Positions 58,207 through 64,000 of a DNA stretch of 64,000 nucleotides are shown here, one piece after another. Numbering within the stretch: position 1 is the first letter of the stretch; the number at the start of each line of letters is the position of its first letter. The notes below the pieces were generated by a model, which saw only the letters and a list, made by a program, of their open reading frames with translations, was not told where the DNA came from and searched no databases. The position numbers were made by a program, and so were the translations under genes. Source of the stretch: Chitinivibrionales bacterium (GTDB lineage Bacteria > Fibrobacterota > Chitinivibrionia > Chitinivibrionales > WJKA01); contig WJLW01000005.1 of assembly GCA_014728295.1 (NCBI GenBank), positions 1-64,000 on the forward strand, written 5' to 3'.

Positions 58207-59778
58207 CTAGTTACGGCCTCTGATAACAGGTTGTACACATAAAACTGTATGTCGAACCGGATCGTGTCGTGTTCGGCGATACCGGCGACCATGCAGTGTG
58301 TAGGAAGCCAGGTTGTCCTGGGTAGCGTGACTGGCAAACAAACGCAGAGCGTTGCTCGAGCCCGATTGCTCTGTGCGGCGTCGGGGCCGGCTTTCGGTTA
58401 TCGCTGCATTGGAGAATTCGTGGGCGCCGATGTCAATGAGTGCATCTGCGGGACGTGCTTCGTAAGCCTGGTGCTTGCGATACTGACAGGCCACAACGTA
58501 GGCACCAACTGCAGCATCGGGAAGATCCGTACCGGCATTGATGCAGACCGAACCTGTCGCCAGGTCGAATTCCATCGCGTCGACATCCGCAAAGCCGGGA
58601 TCGCTGCCTTCGATGTTTCCGGAAATAAAATTCACTTTTGCCGTGTTGTTGCTGAATGATATGGTCCGCCCGTTTTTGTACCAGTTATTACGCAGATTGG
58701 CTTCTCCTTCGTCAGTGAGAATTGCCAGCCTGCTGCCGGCTGCGATTGTGTAGATGATATTGTTGCGAATATCGGCCGTTTCTCCGTCGGAGGACAAACG
58801 CAGCAACGTTGTATTGCCGGTGCGATAGGAGGCGATGGTGTTGTTGTAGAGGTAAAGCGTTCCTTTACGATAGCGGGTTTGGTTACCGGAATCACCGCCG
58901 TAGTGAATTATTTGACTGTTCCCGTCACCATTGCGTTCGATGAGAATATTGCCGTACACGAAAGTCGAGCGATAGGTCGGATCGTTGTAAATATCGGTAT
59001 GTCCGGCATCAACGAGGTCGAGTTGCCGGTTGCCGCCGTAAATCCAGTTATAGCGAATGACACAGCCCGCCGAACGGTCTTTGAGATTGTTGCCCGGGCA
59101 GTCGGTGCGTAACGGACCGAAGTAGTTGTATTGAAAGGTGATGCCGTGGACTTCGGTGTAGTTGTTGTGCTCGTAAATGCTGTTTTCGACGCCGTTGTCG
59201 AATACGTTGCAGTGCTCTACGATGATGTTCGTCGCACCGGATGCGCAAAAGAAGCCGTTGCCGCAATCGGAAAGCTCGCAACGTCGAATGGTGATGTTTT
59301 CGCCCTTTTCAACAAAAATCGCGGCGCAATTTTTGGCATAATCGGTTGTGCCGCTGCGTCCGGTGAATGAATACGGCTGCCGTCCGCTGCGTATGGTAAG
59401 ATTTTCGATAATGATATGCTTCGGCAGTCTATCAGCGGGCGTATTCGCTCCACCGATTTTAATGATACCGCGTGGTTCGTTCCAGAAATTGAGGTGCGAG
59501 CGGGTTGTTGCATTTCTGCCGTCTATAACGGGCAGGGGTCCGCTGCGAGAGGGAATGCCGAGCACGACGATCGGCGAGTCTTGTGTTCCCTGCGCGCAGA
59601 TCACCCACTTTTCATGGTAGGGATCACTGCGATAATGGATAAGCACCGAATCGCCGGCGTCAATTGTCTCCCAGGGCACATCGCCGATTCTCCGGTAGAA
59701 ATTGGAGGGGCCGACTTCGTAGGATGCTGCGGTGATGATACAGTGTGCCGTCAGTATCCAGGCAAATGATTTGATCAT
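58207..59778 (-). CDS. Secreted right-handed parallel beta-helix protein (second of pair)
   Basis: 523 residues from the ATG at 59778, which has AAGGA nine bases upstream; the ATG at 59787 is right against that AAGGA and is less likely. Signal peptide MIKSFAWILTAHCIITAASY. Helix turns are plain: RLPKHIIIENLTIRSGR, GENITIRRCELSDCGNGFFC, TNIIVEHCNVFDNGVEN, TLYLYNNTIASYRTGN. It shares the closing motif DALIDIGAHEFSNA and a sorting-like tail (YTLHGRRYRRTRHDPVRHTV) with the first protein but has a different N-terminal part, so the two are diverged paralogues. Substrate and catalysis unknown. Confidence 0.87.
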   Translation of the reverse strand: MIKSFAWILTAHCIITAASYEVGPSNFYRRIGDVPWETIDAGDSVLIHYRSDPYHEKWVICAQGTQDSPIVVLGIPSRSGPLPVIDGRNATTRSHLNFWNEPRGIIKIGGANTPADRLPKHIIIENLTIRSGRQPYSFTGRSGTTDYAKNCAAIFVEKGENITIRRCELSDCGNGFFCASGATNIIVEHCNVFDNGVENSIYEHNNYTEVHGITFQYNYFGPLRTDCPGNNLKDRSAGCVIRYNWIYGGNRQLDLVDAGHTDIYNDPTYRSTFVYGNILIERNGDGNSQIIHYGGDSGNQTRYRKGTLYLYNNTIASYRTGNTTLLRLSSDGETADIRNNIIYTIAAGSRLAILTDEGEANLRNNWYKNGRTISFSNNTAKVNFISGNIEGSDPGFADVDAMEFDLATGSVCINAGTDLPDAAVGAYVVACQYRKHQAYEARPADALIDIGAHEFSNAAITESRPRRRTEQSGSSNALRLFASHATQDNLASYTLHGRRYRRTRHDPVRHTVLCVQPVIRGRN

Positions 59779-60214
59779 AGTGCGCATTCCTTGTTCGTGC
59801 TCGGAATCGATGAGCCATGAAGCGGTGCTGGTAGTCTAATATCGCACATTAACTCTGCAACACTGCTTTGGATGTCCTGTCCATCGCCAAAACCGGATAC
59901 GAATACGAGCACGAGTGGTAGACCGGCCTGGGAGCGCAGAGTGGCGCCAGGGACGCGTATCCTTGCGGTCGGCTTTTCCCGGTTGTGCCCGTCGTGTCAC
60001 TACTACAAATATAGTAGACAAAAGCCGGACATGGTCGACATTTCTCGACATTTATGCATGACCCGTAGCGATTATTTTAACCTTGTCGGTAGCACTGGAC
60101 CAGGTAGCTTCGCTGAGATTGACCTTTGGTACTACCTATTCAAGCTGGGAGCTGGTTCATGGACAGCAAGCCGGAGCAACCGTGAGATTGCTCCGGCTTG
60201 CTGTCGCTGCACGT
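59779..60214. other. Gene-free region upstream of the second beta-helix gene
   Basis: 436 bases without a credible ORF. It holds a dyad CTACTA-caaata-TAGTAG (60000-60017), a tandem near-repeat TCGACATTTC/TCGACATTTA (60035-60054) and the large hairpin at 60162-60205. The first two could be regulatory sites for the gene at 59778. No promoter stands out. Confidence 0.6.
60162..60205. repeat. Perfect 18-base inverted repeat (hairpin)
   Basis: GACAGCAAGCCGGAGCAA, an 8-base loop CCGTGAGA, then its exact complement. It lies 10 bases after the stop of the SH3-like gene (minus strand). There is no T-run on either side, so it is not a standard intrinsic terminator, but its place suggests transcript end protection or termination. 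Confidence 0.7.
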
Positions 60215-60649
60215 TTACTTTGCGGTGATACGATCGATTATTTCGCGATCGGTGTTTTCTCGAAGTGCTTCATTGAACGATCGATCCAGTCTGATTACCT
60301 CCGCGTCCTTCCAGTCAGTTCCGAGAACTGCAAGCGGGGTCAATTCCGCGTAGCGCGCTTCAATTTCGGCCGGCGCAAACTCCAGCACGGTGCGGCCGAG
60401 CACGACAGCGACCAGTTCTTTGCGCACCCAGCCGACGGTTCCCCGCGGGCTCGCAACTTTATATCCGGTCTTGCCGGTGGCTAAAATTCGTAGCCGGTCG
60501 TGCTGTGCCACGCAATCAATCGGCTGCTCGTAAACTTTGCGAATTTCATTCGGGTAGAGCGGCACGTTCTCTTCTTTGGGGATGGCATATGCTGGGTTGG
60601 CGGCCCATGCAGGCACGAGTAATGACATGGCAATAAGCAGTGCTTTCAT
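60215..60649 (-). CDS. Secreted SH3-like domain protein
   Basis: 144 residues; AGGAG precedes the ATG. Signal peptide MKALLIAMSLLVPAWAANPA, cleaved after PAYA. Residues about 45-85 fit a bacterial SH3 fold (DRLRILATGKTGYKVASPRG, TVGWVRKELV). The remaining helical part is of unknown type. SH3b domains often bind peptidoglycan or proteins. It lies 88 bases after the anti-sigma gene on the same strand and may be part of the sigma operon or its target. Confidence 0.75.
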   Translation of the reverse strand: MKALLIAMSLLVPAWAANPAYAIPKEENVPLYPNEIRKVYEQPIDCVAQHDRLRILATGKTGYKVASPRGTVGWVRKELVAVVLGRTVLEFAPAEIEARYAELTPLAVLGTDWKDAEVIRLDRSFNEALRENTDREIIDRITAK

Positions 60650-60737
60650 ACTACACTCCTGTGCTTAAAGGGTTCAGATGGATAGATTTAATACTGCAAC
60701 AAGTGCAGCTATATGAAAACTCCGGAGTTGCTGCCGT

Positions 60738-62372
60738 TTAGTACTGCAAAGAGTCCTGCCACTTTCCCGCCGGGAATTCCTTCTCGTAACGGGCGAAGAA
60801 ATGATTGTCCGCCGATTGCATCCCGCGCTGGACCAGACACCACCCGGCCAGGAACAGAGCGCGTTCGCGATGCGGCGAATCGGGGTATTTGTCCAGAAAG
60901 AGTTCGTAATAGTCAATTGCTCGTTCGTAATCACGTCGATAATTTCGCAGAGCCTCGGCGCAGTCGAGAATGACATGCTGTGTGCGCTCGCTGGACGGAA
61001 ATAAATCGATGTAGGTTTGCATCGATGCTATGGCTTTATCGGTGTCGGCCCGGCCTTTGGCAATCAGAATCAGGCTGTAGGCGGCCGCTTCCGCCCAGAT
61101 GCCGTTGGGGAAGTCGGCAAGATAGCGGGAGAAATGCTGCTCGGCCTGCTCTGCATTGTTGAGCTGCTCCATATATATTTTGCCCTGCCGAAACAGCGCC
61201 GATTGATAGGGGCTGCCGGTGCGGTAGCTTGTGCTAATCCGGGCGTACTGCTCAAGCGCTTTGGTGAATTGCCTTGATTCTTCATACTGTCGCGCCAGAT
61301 CGTACCGGGCCTTGTCGGCATAGACGGTTCCGGCATGGCGTAAGGCAAATGAGTCGACGTGCTCACCTGCCTGTTGCGCATCAAGCAGCATGAGAATATT
61401 GAGGCGCCGATAGGCTCTGTCGAGCGCGATATCATCGTGCGGCTCAACAGCAGCCTGCCGGGATGAAGTGTCCGGGCGATCACCGGTAAGTGCGGCGAGG
61501 TAGCTATGCAAAATGCGATTGCGCCGTCGCAGCACGCTGTTGATTCCTTCGTGCGTTGCGATGAGCGAATCGGCATTGACACGCGCTGTCTGCGCTTTGC
61601 GGAGCGTAGCGACAAGGTGCGCCTTGTGACGGTGCTCGACATCGACACTTCCTTCAATAACCCGCACGCTGGTTTCACCATTTTCTACGGATACTTCAAA
61701 CACGGTGCCGGTAACCTGAATGATAGCGTCGGGGGTCGTGACGTAAAAAGTGCGGTAGACCCCCTGCTCCACCGAAAAGAGCGCCCGGCCTGTTTGAAGC
61801 GAAATTTCGGCCTGCCGTGGTTTGTTGCCGGCAACAAGCAGTTGAGCGTCTTCACTGATCAAACTGCCGGTGCGTTGACGAATGTGAATGAACCGGTTGT
61901 ATTGACCGGGGCCGAAGTGATCGGTGAGACGTACCTGCTCCACCGTTGAGTCGGTTGGGCGCGCAGCAGAATTCGTATCCGGTCTGTCCGGGGCATCCAC
62001 AATGCGATACACTTTGAAAGGCGGCTCATGCTGCTGTATCGCCCGCCGGGGCATTACGGGGCGTGTGCCGATGAACAGACCGATGCCGAATGCAAGGGCA
62101 ACACCTGCTGCCAATGCCCACCGTTTTGGTCGGGGGAAGTGCAACACCTTCGGCTGATCCGACATGTCCCGGTGGTTGACAAGCTCACAGTGCAGTGCAT
62201 CGACGGTTGCGCTGAGGAGTTTCGAATCCGGCGGCGCCGTGTGCGCGCGGTTATGCAGCAGCAGGATCCCTGCGTCCCGGCAGGAGGGGCAGGAAGCAAG
62301 ATGCGCTTCGAATTGCGCTGTCGCGTTGCCCTCGACGGTTGAGAGAAGCTGTTGGTGATTAAGGCACTTCAT
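60738..62372 (-). CDS. Anti-sigma factor: zinc finger, membrane helix, FecR and TPR domains
   Basis: 544 residues. Residues 1-45 form a zinc anti-sigma domain (AQFEAHLASCPSCRDAG, HxxxCxxC). A membrane helix follows (WALAAGVALAFGIGLFIGTR, about 89-108). A FecR domain is outside (ISLQTGRALFSVEQGVYRTF, IIQVTGTVFEVSVENGETSV, VIEGSVDVEH). The last 220 residues are TPR-like repeats (EQAEQHFSRYLADFPNGIWA, RAIDYYELFLDKYPDSPH). So it holds the ECF sigma factor until the outside part senses something. FecR plus TPR in one anti-sigma protein is unusual. The gene starts one base after the sigma stop (TGATATG), so translation is coupled. Confidence 0.9.
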   Translation of the reverse strand: MKCLNHQQLLSTVEGNATAQFEAHLASCPSCRDAGILLLHNRAHTAPPDSKLLSATVDALHCELVNHRDMSDQPKVLHFPRPKRWALAAGVALAFGIGLFIGTRPVMPRRAIQQHEPPFKVYRIVDAPDRPDTNSAARPTDSTVEQVRLTDHFGPGQYNRFIHIRQRTGSLISEDAQLLVAGNKPRQAEISLQTGRALFSVEQGVYRTFYVTTPDAIIQVTGTVFEVSVENGETSVRVIEGSVDVEHRHKAHLVATLRKAQTARVNADSLIATHEGINSVLRRRNRILHSYLAALTGDRPDTSSRQAAVEPHDDIALDRAYRRLNILMLLDAQQAGEHVDSFALRHAGTVYADKARYDLARQYEESRQFTKALEQYARISTSYRTGSPYQSALFRQGKIYMEQLNNAEQAEQHFSRYLADFPNGIWAEAAAYSLILIAKGRADTDKAIASMQTYIDLFPSSERTQHVILDCAEALRNYRRDYERAIDYYELFLDKYPDSPHRERALFLAGWCLVQRGMQSADNHFFARYEKEFPAGKWQDSLQY

Positions 62373-62373
62373 A

Positions 62374-62964
62374 TCAATTTACCTGCATTGGTGCGGACGC
62401 CAGGCGCCTTTTGAGTTTGTCAATCAGCTTGGCTTTCTTGGAGTAAACGGTGTCTTTGCCGATGTTGAGTATGCGGGCAATCTGCCCGGTGGGAGCCATT
62501 GCTTCGAAGTAGAGATGATAGAATAATTTGTCTTTATCCGTCAGATCGTTGACAGTTTCGTTCAGGAGCGCTTTGCGCTCTTTGGCAAGCAGCGGTTCGG
62601 CTGTGTCGTCATCAGTCACAAAAAGCTCTTCATCAAAGCGCAGATGCGGCCGCTGCTTTTTAAGGGCGTTTATTGTCGTGTTGCGCGTAATAGTAATCAG
62701 CCAGGTTGACAGTTTGGATTTTCCGGCATCGAATTTTTTCAGGTTACGGCAATTGTTTTTGAACAGACCCAGGAAGACGGATTGAAAAATATCCCTTACT
62801 TCGTCTCCGGGCTGTGCGTTGTATCTGAGACAAACCCAGTTAATTGCGCTGGTAACCACGTGGGCATTCCTTGAGACAAATTCATTGAGTACTTTCCGGT
62901 CGCCGTCATAGTCGAGGCAAGCTTCAATAAGCGCCTGGTCGGAAAGCTGTGAATAATCGGTCAT
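62374..62964 (-). CDS. ECF-type RNA polymerase sigma factor
   Basis: 196 residues. Region 2 reads VRDIFQSVFLGLFKNNCRNL, then FDAGKSKLSTWLITITRNTT, INALKKQRP; region 4 reads LTDKDKLFYHLYFEAMAPTG, QIARILNIGKDTVYSKKAKL. This is the standard two-domain ECF arrangement, with promoter recognition by the region 4 helix-turn-helix. A short linker separates them. Its anti-sigma factor follows after one base. Target genes are not seen; autoregulation is typical but the upstream 130 bases show no obvious ECF promoter that I can name. Confidence 0.94.
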   Translation of the reverse strand: MTDYSQLSDQALIEACLDYDGDRKVLNEFVSRNAHVVTSAINWVCLRYNAQPGDEVRDIFQSVFLGLFKNNCRNLKKFDAGKSKLSTWLITITRNTTINALKKQRPHLRFDEELFVTDDDTAEPLLAKERKALLNETVNDLTDKDKLFYHLYFEAMAPTGQIARILNIGKDTVYSKKAKLIDKLKRRLASAPMQVN

Positions 62965-63100
62965 GAGTTAGTGCTATCTGTCATGCGTTTATGCAACTCA
63001 CCAGTATTATACCGGCCGGCACTGCATTTCTACCCGCCCTTTGCCAATTTTTCTCCTCCCGGCCCCGGCGAAGCCGCTGTCTGCCGCTGCAGGCCTGCCT

Positions 63101-63508
63101 TTACTGTGTCTGCTGCGCCTGGTATGCCCGCAAAATCTCCTCATGCTCAAATGCCAGCGGAAGCGAAAGGGCGTTATCGATAGTAAACCAGTCGGCCGCT
63201 CTGACCTCGACCGGATCGATTTTTACCTCACCGGTTGCTTCGCTGTAGTAGGCGGTTACCACATTGTGGAAGTCGTACTCGGGAAAAATTTCATCATACG
63301 TGCCCAACTCCTGTGGGGTGACGTCGAGTCCGGTCTCTTCCCTGACTTCCCGGATTACGGCATCAGCGCGCGTCTCAAATTTCTCGATATGACCGCCGGG
63401 CAGGCACCAGTGATTGTCAAAGGGTTCGACATTTCGTCTGGTAAGCAGCACTTCGGGGGCGTTATGCTCGGTGCGTGTTATTACTGCTGCTACGGATGCA
63501 TACGGCAT
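63101..63508 (-). CDS. Nudix hydrolase
   Basis: 135 residues. The Nudix box is GGHIEKFETRADAVIREVREETGLD with all catalytic Glu residues (REVREETG); it hydrolyses a nucleoside diphosphate linked to another group, using Mg2+. The start ASVAAVITRTEHNAPEVLLT and WCLPGGHIEKFE fit the MutT-like small single-domain class. Substrate (oxidised nucleotides, sugar nucleotides) cannot be read. It lies 15 bases after the TerB-like gene and probably shares its transcript. Confidence 0.93.
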   Translation of the reverse strand: MPYASVAAVITRTEHNAPEVLLTRRNVEPFDNHWCLPGGHIEKFETRADAVIREVREETGLDVTPQELGTYDEIFPEYDFHNVVTAYYSEATGEVKIDPVEVRAADWFTIDNALSLPLAFEHEEILRAYQAQQTQ

Positions 63509-63523
63509 GAGTATTCCTTCCGA

Positions 63524-63931
63524 TTATGCGAGTACCTTCAATTGTTCGTGAATTTTGGTGAGAAAACGGGATTCCTTCACCAGATAGCCGTCCAGCAGGG
63601 CCAGTTGCTGGAGACCGGCCTCATTTTTGGTGCCGGAGAGCTTGACCGTCCAGTCGCCCTGATCTTTGGCAATGTTGAGCAGACGAATGGCTTCATCCAG
63701 GTGTTCGTCCGCCGACCAGACCGCATGCTCCTGTGAGGCAAAGATACCCTGCAATTCGTTGCGAATACTATCACGAGTGCGCTGGTTGGCGTTCATCATG
63801 TCCAGCATTTTCTGGCTTTTTTCGGCGTAGTAGGGGGCGCGCACTTTCTCGATGTGTGAGATGATGCCGTCGGCTTTGGCTACTGCGACATAGAGATGCG
63901 CTTCACCTTTACTTTTAGCATTTTTTAACAT
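63524..63931 (-). CDS. TerB-like helical protein
   Basis: 135 residues, all-helical. LYVAVAKADGIISHIEKVRA near the N-terminus matches the calcium/metal-type ADGxISxxE loop of the TerB (DUF533/TerB_N) fold, which in tellurite-resistance and other proteins occurs as a single domain. The rest (DEAIRLLNIAKDQGDWTVKL, LQQLALLDGYLVKESRFLTK) is helical. Function unknown. No strong Shine-Dalgarno precedes the ATG, and the window ends 69 bases upstream, so the start is tentative. Confidence 0.6.
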   Translation of the reverse strand: MLKNAKSKGEAHLYVAVAKADGIISHIEKVRAPYYAEKSQKMLDMMNANQRTRDSIRNELQGIFASQEHAVWSADEHLDEAIRLLNIAKDQGDWTVKLSGTKNEAGLQQLALLDGYLVKESRFLTKIHEQLKVLA

Positions 63932-64000
63932 ACGGCGACCCGCTTTGCGTGTTTGAGTCCGGTGAATTGTTTATGCAGATTAATCTCATCAGGCCATCGG

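Overview
The window reads as a stretch of chromosome from a Gram-negative, diderm heterotroph, most likely a member of the Fibrobacterota or another FCB-group lineage. The evidence is indirect. Several secreted proteins end in a roughly 60-80 residue beta-rich tail that resembles the C-terminal sorting domains of that group. The regulator at 2576 joins GntR-type helix-turn-helix domains to a LacI-type sensor. There is an outer-membrane barrel, very large TPR proteins, and intergenic DNA with recognisable sigma-54 promoters. Coding density is high. I see no phage, transposase, CRISPR array or rRNA; one tRNA is present. The 29-base poly-A at the very start looks like a contig edge.

Layout. 330-4377: a PspA-like coiled-coil protein, two secreted proteins, a tandem-GntR/LacI regulator and a doubtful small ORF. 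4488-16602: dapF, a 1600-residue TPR protein, smc, a PKD-domain protein, argC and argB. 16734-21509: a membrane Ser/Thr kinase, a secreted CAP protein and two membrane proteins. 21586-30582 is a nitrogen block: a GlnE adenylyltransferase with two N-terminal ACT domains, an outer-membrane barrel, then two amt-PII operons. 30651-38734: manA with a STAS protein, a MoxR/TPR/DUF58/M20 operon, a PTS IIA-STAS pair and a glycosyltransferase. 38979-45738: a beta-CASP RNase-like protein, a zinc-ribbon coiled-coil protein, tRNA(CAU), an S2P protease, a zinc-finger polysaccharide deacetylase, two small proteins, an M29 aminopeptidase and a GroES-like protein. 45909-51468: a carotenoid operon of staphyloxanthin type. 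51685-54723: trxB and dnaK. 55034-59778: a sulfotransferase and two secreted parallel beta-helix proteins. 60215-63931: an ECF sigma factor, its fused anti-sigma/FecR/TPR partner, an SH3-like secreted protein, a Nudix hydrolase and a TerB-like protein.

Two coherent stories stand out. First, nitrogen control. Both amt operons carry exact -24/-12 sigma-54 promoters preceded by the same pair of AT-rich sites, so a single activator probably controls both. The two PII proteins have Ile where the uridylylated Tyr51 sits in enteric GlnB, and GlnE carries its own ACT domains. The usual GlnD-PII-UMP relay may therefore be bypassed, with GlnE sensing glutamine directly. Second, the crt operon encodes homologues of CrtP, CrtQ, CrtO and CrtN in one transcription unit behind a TPR protein. 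This predicts an acylated, glycosylated carotenoic acid pigment outside the Firmicutes. Its leader holds palindromes and a near-consensus sigma-54 element.

A third exact sigma-54 motif lies just upstream of dnaK. A match to the nine fixed bases TGGCA-N7-TTGC is expected only about 0.5 times by chance on both strands of 64 kb, assuming equal base frequencies. Three correctly oriented upstream matches suggest that sigma-54 is widely used in this organism. All function calls are from reading the sequence; no database search was run.
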